A DNA stretch of 64,000 nucleotides from Paraburkholderia lacunae (GCF_003353175.1 NZ_QHKS01000006.1:1-64000); one strand, 5' to 3'. Counted from the stretch's first letter, positions 54,277 to 63,686 are shown. The notes: generated from the sequence alone by a model not told the origin. Numbers and translations are program-made.

Positions 54277-55361
54277 GTCGTCACCTCGGGAGAAAGCGCT
54301 GCGCTGTCTAATGGATTCGGATAGGCGCGCGCTTGCATTTCGGCCAGCCGGCTCTGCGTGCGCGACAGGTCGTGCGCGCCCTCCAGACCGTCGAGGGCGG
54401 CAGCAATCGGTTGGTCGGATGCGATGAACAGCGCCCGCTTGCGGTCGTAGAGAATATCGACCAGCCACGCGAAGCGCTGCAACGTCTGGGGTCTCGCGAG
54501 CCAATGCGTGATCAATCGATCGACGATCAATCCTTGCCAGCGTTCGGCCAGATCCAGATAGTCGAGATGCGAGCGGCTCGCGATGCAGAGTTCGTCGAAA
54601 TCTATCCACGCTAGCGCCTTGCCGGCCGCTCGCGCCTTCAATGGCCGGCCCGATGCGCAGAGCGTGCGCGGGCGCAACGTGTCTTCGCCTTCGTACCGCA
54701 GGAAGATGCGCCGCAACGCATCGCCGCTTGCCTTATCGAGCGGCGCAAAGAAACGTGGGCGTTCTGTCTGCTCGCCGCCGAAACGATAGTCGCGCGAGCC
54801 GTCGAAATGAATCACGGTGAAGCGCTGCTCGATCCGCTCGATAGTCGGCTGAAAACGCTCATGGAATTCCGGATTTGGCAGCAAACTCCGGGGGGCATAG
54901 TTCGAGGTCAGCACGACGCGCGTGCCGAGTTTGAGCGCAATGTCGAGAAAGCGGCCGATCAGGAACGCGTCGGCGATATCGTGCACATGGAATTCGTCGA
55001 AGCACAGCAACTCAACACCGGCGAGCCACTGCCGCGACACTGAGCCGAGCCGGTCGTCGCCGCGTGCTTCGTCGACGAGCCGCCGGTTCATCTCGCGCAA
55101 GAACTCGTGGAAATGGATGCGCCGCTTCGCGCAGCCGGCGAGTTCGAACACGGTATCGACGACGAGGCTCTTGCCGCGCCCTGGTAAGCCATAGCAATAG
55201 ACACTCTGAACGCCGCGCGCCGTCTGCGCATGACCGAACCAGTTGCGCCGCGTGCGTGCGCCGAGCAGGGTGACCAGCGCGGCGATCGCGCGGCGCTGGC
55301 TGGTGTCCGGCACGATCGCGCGGGCCGCGAGTGCGCACACGACCTGAGCTTCGTCAATCAT
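54264..55361 (-). CDS. ZapE/AFG1-like ATPase
   Basis: 365 residues from the ATG at 55361. Walker A is GLPGRGKS (58-65), followed by IHFHEFLREMNRR; Walker B is LLCFDEFHV; HDIADAFLIGRF and LTSNYAPRSLLPNP complete the AFG1 signature. The family is usually a single housekeeping gene (zapE) or mitochondrial LACE1. Being inside a metabolic operon, with overlaps on both sides, this is probably a second, dedicated copy. Its role here is unknown. Confidence 0.88.
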   Translation of the reverse strand: MIDEAQVVCALAARAIVPDTSQRRAIAALVTLLGARTRRNWFGHAQTARGVQSVYCYGLPGRGKSLVVDTVFELAGCAKRRIHFHEFLREMNRRLVDEARGDDRLGSVSRQWLAGVELLCFDEFHVHDIADAFLIGRFLDIALKLGTRVVLTSNYAPRSLLPNPEFHERFQPTIERIEQRFTVIHFDGSRDYRFGGEQTERPRFFAPLDKASGDALRRIFLRYEGEDTLRPRTLCASGRPLKARAAGKALAWIDFDELCIASRSHLDYLDLAERWQGLIVDRLITHWLARPQTLQRFAWLVDILYDRKRALFIASDQPIAAALDGLEGAHDLSRTQSRLAEMQARAYPNPLDSAALSPEVTTCPL

Positions 55362-56013
55362 GGCGCGGCAACTCCGCAGGCGGCAAGAACGTTTCGAGCA
55401 ACGGCCGCGGACTGCGCGTGCGGCTCGCAAGCAGATGATCGAGCGCGGCGTGCTGGTCGGCGAGACTCTTGTCCTGCGAGAGCTTGATGCGCGCTTCCTC
55501 GTGTTCCACCCGCACCCTCAACGCGAGAATATGCGGCGCAAAGCGCTTCACGCGCTCGTCGTGCGGGTCGAACTGATAGGGCGCGTCGTCCGGTTGCAAG
55601 CGGAGCGCCGTTTCGCGCAGTACGTCGAGCTTGTGCGCCGGATCGTTGACGATTTCCACGATGCCGCTCATGTGCACCGACACGTAGTTCCATGTCGGTA
55701 ACTGACGTGTCACATAAGCTTCGGGCGGTATATAGCTGTCCGGTCCCATGAACACGATTCGCGCGTGAATGCGGCGCAGGCCGGCGAACTGCGGATTCGC
55801 TGCATCCACGTGGCCGAACAGGTCGCGGGAACCGGCCACGCGAAACAGCGGTACGTGATTTGCGTGCGGTTGCGGGCCGTCGATACTAACGACGAGCGCC
55901 AGCGGAAAGCTGTCAACGAGCGCGTCGATACGTTCCGGATCATTGAAGCGAAAAGCATCGTAGTGAAACGGCACAGGCGCAACGGCGGGGACTTCGGCTT
56001 CGGTCAGCATCAT
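55354..56013 (-). CDS. PaiB-like FMN-binding protein
   Basis: 219 residues from ATG 56013 (or 56010). A flavin-binding split-barrel of the PaiB type: FPLALVVSIDGPQPHANHVP, YIPPEAYVTRQLPTWNYVSV and the C-terminal KLSQDKSLADQHAALDHLL. Such proteins are usually annotated as FMN-binding negative transcriptional regulators, but the fold is close to flavin reductases. In this operon it might supply reduced flavin or act on an intermediate, which is inference. It overlaps the ZapE-like gene by eight bases. Confidence 0.88.
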   Translation of the reverse strand: MMLTEAEVPAVAPVPFHYDAFRFNDPERIDALVDSFPLALVVSIDGPQPHANHVPLFRVAGSRDLFGHVDAANPQFAGLRRIHARIVFMGPDSYIPPEAYVTRQLPTWNYVSVHMSGIVEIVNDPAHKLDVLRETALRLQPDDAPYQFDPHDERVKRFAPHILALRVRVEHEEARIKLSQDKSLADQHAALDHLLASRTRSPRPLLETFLPPAELPRHD

Positions 56014-56041
56014 GGCTTTGTCGGGCAGTCGTGGTGTGAAA

Positions 56042-57400
56042 TTAGTCGGCAGGCGTAGTGGCCTCGCCGCGTGCCGGATGTCCGGCGCAGCGGTCACGTT
56101 GGGTGCGTCGGCGGCGTTCGGCGGCGATGAGCCGGCGTGCAACCCAGACACCGACGCGCGGGGCGCCGGCCGGTTTGAGCGGCTGCAGCGGCATCGGCAC
56201 GGACTCGACGGGCGCGTCCGCGGCCAGCTCCGCGAGCCACTGACCCATTACGAACGACAGCGCGATACCGCGCCCGTTACAGCCGGTCCAGCCGAACACG
56301 TTCGGCGCGAGTTGCAGCAGTTGCGGCAGACCACGCGGCGTCACACCGACGCGGCCAGCCCACAAGTCGGTGAGTCGCGCCGGCGTGACATCGAACACGC
56401 GTTCGATGCGCTGAGTCAGTTCGGCATTGATCCCTTCACGCGTTAGCCACGTGCTCGTCGGAAAGATGCCGGTCACGAGACGGTTGCCCTGCAGGCGGCG
56501 AAAGAACCACATATCGCGGCCGACGTCCGAGAAGGGCTGGTTGCCGCACAGCACATGGTCGGCGCCGTCAGGCGGAAGATCGTATGCGGCCAGCAACAGC
56601 GCGAACGGCAGGGTTGCAGCAGTGAGGTTCTTCGCACCGTCGTGGCCGTTTGCGTTGGTCGCGACGATGGCGCGGCGCGCGAACACCGTGCCGTACGGAG
56701 TCTCGAGCCGCACCAGTTGATGGGTTTGCGGCCGGGCTGGTACGAGCAGACGACACCCGTTTACCAGCGTGCCACCGAGTCGCACGAAGGCGGCCGCCAG
56801 CCCGCGCGTGAAAGCGAGCGGGTCGATCTGTCCGCCTTCCATCAGACAGAGCGCCGCCGGATAGCGCGCACTGCCGGTCAGCGCCTTAAATTCGTCGGGC
56901 CCGACGAGGCGCGCTTTGGCGCCCGACTCGCGCAAGCTGCGCAGGCGGTTCTGCCAGACTGCGGCGCCGGCCTCGAACTGGTCTGGCTGAAGCCAGCCAT
57001 TTTGCTGGGCATCGCAGTCAATCCTTTCGAGATGGATGAACTCGAACAACGCGTTGGCCGCGTTGCTCAACTGGGCATTGAAACGGGCCGCGCGCGCGGC
57101 GCCCCAAGCGCGCGCCACGTCCTCGGGGCCGACGCGGCTGAGTGTCGGAATCACGAAGCCCGAGTTGCGGCCGGATGCCCCCGCGCCGGGTTCGCCCGCT
57201 TCCAGCACCGCGACGCGCAAGCCGCGCCGCGTTGCGTGAAACGCAGCAGTCAGCCCGGTGATGCCGGCACCGACGATCACGACGTCGTACACTTCGCCTT
57301 CGATCGCCGGCGAGGCACTCGCGTCCGCTTCAGCCGGCACGCCGCGTGCCCAGCAGGGCCGCTCAGCGAACAGCGTCGCTAACGAGGTCACTGTCGGCAT
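56042..57400 (-). CDS. DAO-type FAD oxidoreductase (PuuB-like)
   Basis: 452 residues from the ATG at 57400. The FAD-binding site VVIVGAGITGLTAAFHATRRG is near residue 40, followed by EAGEPGAGASGRNSGFVIP, the GRNSGF-type covalent or close flavin-binding segment of amine oxidases such as PuuB. GVTPRGLPQLLQLAPNVFGW and GCNGRGIALS end the fold. It likely oxidises an amine. It overlaps the N-hydroxylase gene by 38 bases. Confidence 0.9.
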   Translation of the reverse strand: MPTVTSLATLFAERPCWARGVPAEADASASPAIEGEVYDVVIVGAGITGLTAAFHATRRGLRVAVLEAGEPGAGASGRNSGFVIPTLSRVGPEDVARAWGAARAARFNAQLSNAANALFEFIHLERIDCDAQQNGWLQPDQFEAGAAVWQNRLRSLRESGAKARLVGPDEFKALTGSARYPAALCLMEGGQIDPLAFTRGLAAAFVRLGGTLVNGCRLLVPARPQTHQLVRLETPYGTVFARRAIVATNANGHDGAKNLTAATLPFALLLAAYDLPPDGADHVLCGNQPFSDVGRDMWFFRRLQGNRLVTGIFPTSTWLTREGINAELTQRIERVFDVTPARLTDLWAGRVGVTPRGLPQLLQLAPNVFGWTGCNGRGIALSFVMGQWLAELAADAPVESVPMPLQPLKPAGAPRVGVWVARRLIAAERRRRTQRDRCAGHPARGEATTPAD

Positions 57401-58751
57401 CCTGAGTCCGATCACGAGAAGCGGGAGAGGGCGCGAGCTGCGCGGCGAGCGATTGAGCAATGGCCGCCGAACGCAGCGCGAGCAGACTGAATGAACCGGA
57501 ATCGCCCATACCGTGCGACGACTCGCACAAACCATTCAGATACAACGGCGCCGCCCCGTCAGGCTTGTTGGCGAACTGAACCCGGTAGTCGATCGATACG
57601 TCCAGATGACCTCGACTCAGCTCAAGCAGCGGAGCAACGCCGGCGAGCAGTCGCGGATACGCTTCGCGTTTCGGACCGCTGCCGATGTCGAGAAAACCCG
57701 TGGCGAGCACAACCAGATCGAACTCCTCGGCCAAGCGCCGATCGGTCACCGTATCGCGCAACGTCAACTGCACCCCGGGCGCATCGGCGCTGACATGGCT
57801 GACTTCCGTATTGGTGCGCACCGCGAGCGAGTCGCGCTGCAAGATCCGGTTCGCGTAGAGCTTCAGGTACAGCGCTTCGACCACGTCCTTGTCCGCCGAC
57901 GAGTAATTGGTCGGCTCGAGTTCGGTGCGCAAGCGGTCTTTGGTCGGCTGATCGGCAAAGAAGAAGGTTTGAACGAATTGCGGGAAATACACTTCGTCCG
58001 AGAACGGACTCGTGTCTTTCTGCCGGAAGCCAAAATTGCGCGTGATGCCGACCACCTTCTCGCACGAGCCGAGTCCGTGTGCGTGCAACAGAATCTCGAC
58101 CGCGCTCTGACTGCCGCCCACCACGGCGACGCGTGGCTTGCGGCCGCCTTCGCAGGCGCGTTTCAACGCAAACAGATAGTCGTTCAGATGCACGATGCGT
58201 TCGCTGTCGACGTGCGCGAACTGCGCCGGCACATTTGGCGTTCGACCGGGTGCGACCACCACCGAGCGCGCGCACCATTCGCGGCCTGCCGCGTCGCGTA
58301 CCCGGTAACCTAGCAAGATGCCGGTGCCGGAATCGACGAGCGGTTCAATGGCGCTCACGTTCACGTCGTACTGCACCTGGTGTGCGAAAAAGCCCGCGAC
58401 CCAGCGCACGTACTGTTCGTATTCGATGCGCAGCGGAAACGGCAGGCCGAGGTTCAGATGCTCGAATAGCCGGTCGTTTTCGAACAGGAAATTCGTGAAC
58501 GAGTAGCGGCTGCGCGGATTGCGCGGTGTGACCAGATCGCGCAGCGGATGATTCTGGATATCCGATTCCTCGAGCAGCATGCCTTCCTGCCAGCGTGGGC
58601 CGCTGCGTTTCTCGAGGAACTGCACGCGCAGACCTTCGGTGAGTTCTTCGAGCGCGACGGCGAGCGCGATGTTCGCGGGACCGAAGCCGATGCCGATGAC
58701 GTCGAGCATCGGCTGCTGCGTGGCGGTGAAAGGGACAGCGGTGCGGTTCAC
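57363..58751 (-). CDS. Lys/Orn N-hydroxylase-type flavin monooxygenase
   Basis: 462 residues from GTG 58751: GGAGGCACT stands directly before it and the GTGA overlap with the aminotransferase stop supports it. FAD site IGIGFGPANIALAVAL, then QEGMLLEESDIQNHPLRDLV and NPRSRYSFTNFL, are hallmarks of the IucD/PvdA/SidA family; NADPH site VVGGSQSAVEIL. ATGFLDIG is the usual C-terminal motif. It should N-hydroxylate a terminal amine, perhaps of 2,4-diaminobutyrate or an analogue; the substrate is inference from the upstream gene. Confidence 0.92.
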   Translation of the reverse strand: MNRTAVPFTATQQPMLDVIGIGFGPANIALAVALEELTEGLRVQFLEKRSGPRWQEGMLLEESDIQNHPLRDLVTPRNPRSRYSFTNFLFENDRLFEHLNLGLPFPLRIEYEQYVRWVAGFFAHQVQYDVNVSAIEPLVDSGTGILLGYRVRDAAGREWCARSVVVAPGRTPNVPAQFAHVDSERIVHLNDYLFALKRACEGGRKPRVAVVGGSQSAVEILLHAHGLGSCEKVVGITRNFGFRQKDTSPFSDEVYFPQFVQTFFFADQPTKDRLRTELEPTNYSSADKDVVEALYLKLYANRILQRDSLAVRTNTEVSHVSADAPGVQLTLRDTVTDRRLAEEFDLVVLATGFLDIGSGPKREAYPRLLAGVAPLLELSRGHLDVSIDYRVQFANKPDGAAPLYLNGLCESSHGMGDSGSFSLLALRSAAIAQSLAAQLAPSPASRDRTQDADSDLVSDAVR

Positions 58752-60178
58752 AGTGCCTCCGCAGGCCGTGTGCCGGTGTTCTGGCAGACCGGCGCCGTGC
58801 ACTCGGCGAAGGCCAGATTCAGGCGCGTCAGGATCTCTTCGACTTGTGCGTCGGTCAACACGAGCGGCGGCAGCAGGCGCAACACCGCGCCGTGGCGTCC
58901 GCCGGTTTCGATGATCAGCCCTTGCTGCAGACATTCGCGCTTAATGCGTTTGGCAAGCGCGCCGTTTGCGGGCGGCAGGCCGCGTGCGTCGCGCGGGCCG
59001 TGCGGATCGACGATCTCGATGCCGAGCATCAGACCGCGGCCGCGCACGTCGCCAATGCAGTCGAAGCGCTGCTGCAGCGCACCGAGTCCGGCACGCAGCT
59101 TCGCGCCGAGTCGCGCCGCGGCGGCGGGCAGGTCGTTCTCGCGCAGATACTGCAGCGTGGCCGCGCCCGACACCAGCGCGATCTGATTGCCGCGGAAGGT
59201 ACCGGCGTGCGCGCCCGGATTCCAGCTGTCGTACTGGCGGTGATAAGCGACCAGCGCGAGTGGAAAGCCACCGCCCACCGCCTTCGACATCACGATCGCA
59301 TCCGGCACGATGCCGGCGTGTTCGTGCGCGAACATCGTGCCGGTGCGCCCGAAACCGGTCTGCACCTCGTCGATCACGAGCGGGATCGCATGGCGCGCGG
59401 CCAGTGTCGCGAGACCTTTAAGCCAGGCGGCGCTGGCCGGTATGCAGCCGCCTTCGCCTTGGACCGCCTCCAGAATAATCAGCGCGGGCGGGGCGATGCC
59501 GCTCTCCGGGTCCGACAGCAGGTGGTCGATGTACGACAACGACAGCGTATCGCTTGCGTTGCCGCCGACACCGAACGGACAGCGGTACGCATTCGGATAC
59601 GGCAGAAAGAACACTTCCGACATATGGCCGGCTACCGCCCGTTTAGGCTCGACATTGCCCATCAGACTCAACGCGCCCATCGTCATGCCGTGATAGGCGC
59701 CGTGAAACGCCAGCACCGAGCGGCGACCGGTGGCGGTCTTGAACAGCTTGATCGCGGCTTCGACCGCGTCGGCGCCGCTCGGCCCGCAGAACTGCACCTT
59801 GGCGTTCGCCGCGAAGGCGGGCGGCAACACCCGGTACAGTTCGTCAACAAACGCAGACTTGGCCGGTGTCGCGATGTCGAGCCCCTGCAGAATGTGACCC
59901 GACGCAAGGAAACGGTTTACGCGTTCCATGACGTACGGATGATTGTGGCCGAGCGGCAGGGCTCCCGCGCAGGCGAGACAGTCGAGATAGCGGCGGCCTT
60001 CGCTGTCATGGACGACGGCGAGTTCGCCCTTCGTCAGCACGCGGTCGATCGATCGCGCATAAGTGCGCGCATTCGATTCGCGCTCGGCGAGCAGGCTTAG
60101 CGTAGTCAGCGGCGCGTCGTGCGGCTGCGGCTGCGGCAGCGCGTGCTGCGGCGCGCTTTCAAGGGAGTGTTCAAGCAT
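58748..60178 (-). CDS. Diaminobutyrate-type class III aminotransferase
   Basis: 476 residues, class III PLP fold. CAGALPLGHNHP, FCGPSGADAVEAAIKL, AYHGMTMGALSLMGN, ILEAVQGEGG, IDEVQTGFGRTG and SKAVGGGFPLAL (PLP Lys299) are all present, close to diaminobutyrate-2-oxoglutarate aminotransferases (PvdH/EctB type). It would interconvert aspartate semialdehyde and 2,4-diaminobutyrate, or act on a similar terminal amine. Overlaps the Rieske gene by eight and the N-hydroxylase gene by four bases. Confidence 0.92.
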   Translation of the reverse strand: MLEHSLESAPQHALPQPQPHDAPLTTLSLLAERESNARTYARSIDRVLTKGELAVVHDSEGRRYLDCLACAGALPLGHNHPYVMERVNRFLASGHILQGLDIATPAKSAFVDELYRVLPPAFAANAKVQFCGPSGADAVEAAIKLFKTATGRRSVLAFHGAYHGMTMGALSLMGNVEPKRAVAGHMSEVFFLPYPNAYRCPFGVGGNASDTLSLSYIDHLLSDPESGIAPPALIILEAVQGEGGCIPASAAWLKGLATLAARHAIPLVIDEVQTGFGRTGTMFAHEHAGIVPDAIVMSKAVGGGFPLALVAYHRQYDSWNPGAHAGTFRGNQIALVSGAATLQYLRENDLPAAAARLGAKLRAGLGALQQRFDCIGDVRGRGLMLGIEIVDPHGPRDARGLPPANGALAKRIKRECLQQGLIIETGGRHGAVLRLLPPLVLTDAQVEEILTRLNLAFAECTAPVCQNTGTRPAEAL

Positions 60179-61238
60179 AGGAAGTGCTCCGCGACGAATC
60201 GGCCGGCGCCGGCTGAATCGTAATCGTGGTGGTGTTGACGGCGAGCGCCGCTTCGCCGAGCGCTCTCAGCCAGCGGCGGTATTCAACCGCGAGCCGGTCG
60301 CTGCGAACGTGCATTTCTTCGCGCAGATCGAGCGGCAGCCGGTACGGACGTTGCGATTCGACGATCCGCCGGTCCTGTTCGAATACGCGGTCCTGGCGGC
60401 TCAGAATCTGTTCTTCGGTCAAGTCGGCACCGAAATTGATCGCGACGATCAGGTACAGCACCGCTTCGTCTTCGTCGGCGGGCGTTGCGTTCAGGAATGT
60501 GCAGAAGCGTTCGGTGACGCCGGTCTTCTTCGTGAAATACGCGGTGGTGGGCTGGAACACGTGATACGTGTAGCGCGCCGTCACCGGAATCCCGCGATGA
60601 TCGCCGTACGGCTGGAACACCGAAATTTCCGAGGTCGTCAGCCCTTGCGGTCCTTTGAAGACCTCGTAGTCCGCAATCGAATCGGGATTTTCCGGATCGC
60701 CGTTCAGGTTGGCATGCACGAACGGAAAGTGCGACGCATCGAGAAAATTTTCGACCGAGCGTAGCGCATTCGCGCGGTAGCGATATGGCCCGGCGTACAC
60801 CTTGCGAAAGCTTTGGTCGTCCCATTCGGGAAACGCGGGCACGTCGCCTTCCGGTTGTCCGAGACTGACCCACACGAGACCATAGCGCTCGGTGACGCGA
60901 TGCGGATAGACGAGCCGCTGCTGCGGCGGTTCATGATCCGGATGGGCGGGTACCTTCACGCACTGGCCGCTTTCCGAATAGCGCCAGCCGTGATACGGGC
61001 ATTCGATCTCTCCGTTGCGCACGCAACCGAGCGATAGCTTCGCGCCGCGATGCCCGCAGTAGTCTTTCCACGCATTGATGCCAGTCGGACTGCGCCACAG
61101 GACGAGGTCCTCGCCAAGCAGACGTACCGGTAGCGGCGTGCCGTCGCGCACTTCGTCGACGCGCGCGACCACGTGCCACCGATTGCGCAACGCCTTGTAG
61201 TCGAGACCGTCGCGATCCCATTTACCACCGTAGATCAT
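60171..61238 (-). CDS. Rieske [2Fe-2S] oxygenase, alpha subunit
   Basis: 355 residues. Rieske cluster ligands Cys61 and His63 (CGHRG) and Cys80 and His83 (CPYHGW). The mononuclear iron site is in ENFLDASHFPFVHANLNG. It belongs to the VanA/phenylpropionate-type monomeric oxygenases. No ferredoxin or reductase gene is in the operon, so electrons must come from elsewhere. Starts 19 bases after the HpaB-like gene. Confidence 0.92.
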   Translation of the reverse strand: MIYGGKWDRDGLDYKALRNRWHVVARVDEVRDGTPLPVRLLGEDLVLWRSPTGINAWKDYCGHRGAKLSLGCVRNGEIECPYHGWRYSESGQCVKVPAHPDHEPPQQRLVYPHRVTERYGLVWVSLGQPEGDVPAFPEWDDQSFRKVYAGPYRYRANALRSVENFLDASHFPFVHANLNGDPENPDSIADYEVFKGPQGLTTSEISVFQPYGDHRGIPVTARYTYHVFQPTTAYFTKKTGVTERFCTFLNATPADEDEAVLYLIVAINFGADLTEEQILSRQDRVFEQDRRIVESQRPYRLPLDLREEMHVRSDRLAVEYRRWLRALGEAALAVNTTTITIQPAPADSSRSTSYA

Positions 61239-61256
61239 GATTTGCTCTCTTTGGGG

Positions 61257-62819
61257 TTAGACGATGAGGCTGGCTTCGCGCTGGCCGTCGAAGTGCCACG
61301 CCGGATTGCGCCAGCCCTCGACGCCGTAGTCGGAGAGGCACTTGTCCACCAGCGCCTTGCACTTGCCGATTGCGCCGCTCGCGGTCGAGTGGTTCAGCAT
61401 GTCGAGCCGTACCTGTTCGTTATTGCCGGCATAGTTGTGCTCGTACAGCTCGTGGCGGCCGCCGAATTCGCTGCCGATCGCGTCCCACAGCAACTTGACC
61501 AGTTTCAGCCGCTCTTCGGCGTTCGAATCGGTGCCCTGGAAGTAGGTGTCGATCAGGCCGCGCAGGTCGGGATTCTTCATGTCCGCGTAGCTCGCGACCT
61601 GCATGATGGGTGAGCCGCCCAGGATCGTGTCGAAGATCGGCTTGATCTGCGACATGATCTGCGCGCCGAAATAGCGGACCGTTGCGGCGGCTTCGAGACG
61701 CGGCACGACCGAGCCGTCGCTACGCGATTCCGGCGCGAGGCACATCGCTTCGGTCAGCGACCACATCGCATTGCGCCAGCCGACCACTTCGGCGACCTTG
61801 GTGCGCACGCCGCGGAACTCATAGGTGCCGTTCGATTCGAGCAGCTTGATCAGCACGCCGCACAGGAAGTCGAGCTTGACCGCGAGACGTGTGCCCGACT
61901 GCAACGGATACCGGTTCAGAAAGCCCGACGCGGAATAGAAGCTGCGCGCCTTCGGAATGTCGCGATAGATGAGCACGTTTTCCCACGGTACGAATACCCC
62001 GTCGAAAATCAGCACCGAATCGTTTTCGTCGAAGCGGCTCGACAAGGGGTTGTCGAAGGGGCTCAGCGCGGAGGCTTCGAACGAGCGGCGGCAGACGATC
62101 TTCAGGTTCGGCGCGTTCATCGGCAAGATGAAGCACAGCGCGAAATCCTCCTCGCGGCCTTCGGTGTATTGCGTCGCGCTGTTCTGCGCGACGAAGGTCG
62201 CGTTCGAGATGGCCGCGCTGGTCGCAACCATCTTCGCGCCGCGCACCACGATCCCGTCGTCGCGCTCCTTCTCCACGTGCAGGTAGATGTCGCGCATGCT
62301 GTCGATCGTTTTCGCGCGGCCCACTGGCGGATTCACCAGCACGTGGTTCATGAACATCACGTTTCGCGAGGTCTGGTTGTACCAGTGCACCGCGTTGTTG
62401 CGAAACGGGTCGTAGAAGTCCGGGTCCGACAGCAGTGTCGCAGTGAAGCCTGCCTTGTAGTCCGGCGTTCTGCCCATGAAACCGTACGACAGCCGTGACC
62501 AGTGAGCAATGGCGTCGCGCGCTTTCAGAAGATCCTCGGACGAACGCGCCGGCGTGAAATAACGGTGCGTGCGGTAGCCGTTCGGGTCGAGCGTCGTCAT
62601 CGTGTCGCGCGATTCGGGCGCGTGCAGTGCATCGTACAGTCGCGCGATCGACTGCGCGCTGTTGCGAAACGCCGGGTGGGTCGTGACCGAACGCACCTTC
62701 TCGCCGTAAATGAAAACCTCGCGACCGTCGTCGATGCTGGCAAGATAATCGGCGGCGGTGAACATCTCGTTTTTCTCCGCTATTTCCAGCTTCAATGCGG
62801 CAGATGTGTTGTGACTCAT
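61257..62819 (-). CDS. HpaB/PvcC-like FADH2-dependent monooxygenase
   Basis: 520 residues, the large component of 4-hydroxyphenylacetate 3-monooxygenase-type enzymes. Typical segments: TAADYLASIDDGREVFIYGE, HRYFTPARSSEDLLKARDAI, VRGAKMVATSAAISNATFVA, FDGVFVPWENVLIYRD and the C-terminal YEHNYAGNNEQVRLDML. These enzymes hydroxylate phenols with reduced FAD delivered by a separate reductase, which is not in this operon. GGAGG stands before the ATG. Second gene of the cluster, after the exporter. Confidence 0.92.
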   Translation of the reverse strand: MSHNTSAALKLEIAEKNEMFTAADYLASIDDGREVFIYGEKVRSVTTHPAFRNSAQSIARLYDALHAPESRDTMTTLDPNGYRTHRYFTPARSSEDLLKARDAIAHWSRLSYGFMGRTPDYKAGFTATLLSDPDFYDPFRNNAVHWYNQTSRNVMFMNHVLVNPPVGRAKTIDSMRDIYLHVEKERDDGIVVRGAKMVATSAAISNATFVAQNSATQYTEGREEDFALCFILPMNAPNLKIVCRRSFEASALSPFDNPLSSRFDENDSVLIFDGVFVPWENVLIYRDIPKARSFYSASGFLNRYPLQSGTRLAVKLDFLCGVLIKLLESNGTYEFRGVRTKVAEVVGWRNAMWSLTEAMCLAPESRSDGSVVPRLEAAATVRYFGAQIMSQIKPIFDTILGGSPIMQVASYADMKNPDLRGLIDTYFQGTDSNAEERLKLVKLLWDAIGSEFGGRHELYEHNYAGNNEQVRLDMLNHSTASGAIGKCKALVDKCLSDYGVEGWRNPAWHFDGQREASLIV

Positions 62820-62939
62820 GGGCTCCTCCAGGTTGATGCGTGCGTGACTGACGACAGGTTGATATAGCCGCGTTGAAGCGGCGTTGCGCGCCTGTCAGGA
62901 ATGCGAGACGGAGATTGGGCTAAGGGCTGCGAGACGGGG

Positions 62940-63686
62940 CTACGAGAAATACCGGGCGATCAGAAAAATGCCGGAGACGAAGATCACGATGTTCACGAGT
63001 CGCACGAACTGTTCGCGCGACAGTTTCAGCGTGATGTGCCGTCCGAGCCAGACGCCGGCGAGCATGCTCGGCGCAAGCACGGCGGCTAGCAGCAGCAGAT
63101 TGACGTCGGCATACACGCCGGCCGCCAGGAAAATCACTAGCCGGGTCAACGTCGACAGTCCGATCAATGTGGATTGCGTGACGCGGATATGTTCCTTACT
63201 GTCCAGCCGGCTCTGCAGATAGATCGCGTAGATAAAACCGCCGCTGCCGAAGAGCGCGCTGAACACGCCGCCCACCAGTCCGAACGGCACCGAGAAAGCC
63301 GGCCCGAATTTTCTGACGGGTTTATAGCCGCTCAGCGAATAAGCCGAATAACCGATCACAAATACGCCGAGCAGCAGCAATAAGATGTCGGGTTTGGTGA
63401 ACAATAGAATCAGTGCGCCAATTCCGCTGCCGAGCATCATTAACGGTACCAGTCGTTTCAGTTCACTGAATTCAGCCTTGCGGCCGTCGCGTGCCAGATT
63501 CGTCGATGCGGCGAAAAAATCGAGCAACGCCAGCAAGGGCACGATATGGGAAACTGGCATGAATTGTGCCAATAATGGACTTGCCACCAGCGCGGTGCCG
63601 AAACCCGCAATACCGAACACCACATATGATAATGCGACTCCCAGCCAGATAATGGACAGGTGAGAGGTGGTCAAATTGGTCAGCAC
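62940..63686 (-). CDS. TauE/SafE-family anion exporter
   Basis: About 248 residues from GTG 63686 (an ATG at 63815 would add 43 polar residues unlike the family; a GAGAG precedes the GTG). Eight or so helices, with the repeated TauE motifs FGIAGFGTALVASPLLAQFM and FGLVGGVFSALFGSGGFIYA. It is 120 bases upstream of the HpaB-like gene on the same strand, so it may be the first gene of the operon and export an acidic product or by-product. Confidence 0.87.
   Translation of the reverse strand: MLTNLTTSHLSIIWLGVALSYVVFGIAGFGTALVASPLLAQFMPVSHIVPLLALLDFFAASTNLARDGRKAEFSELKRLVPLMMLGSGIGALILLFTKPDILLLLLGVFVIGYSAYSLSGYKPVRKFGPAFSVPFGLVGGVFSALFGSGGFIYAIYLQSRLDSKEHIRVTQSTLIGLSTLTRLVIFLAAGVYADVNLLLLAAVLAPSMLAGVWLGRHITLKLSREQFVRLVNIVIFVSGIFLIARYFS

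Noticed and set aside
58844..60100. Long open frame antisense to the aminotransferase
   Set aside because: Shadow frame caused by high G+C; the minus-strand aminotransferase has all class III motifs.
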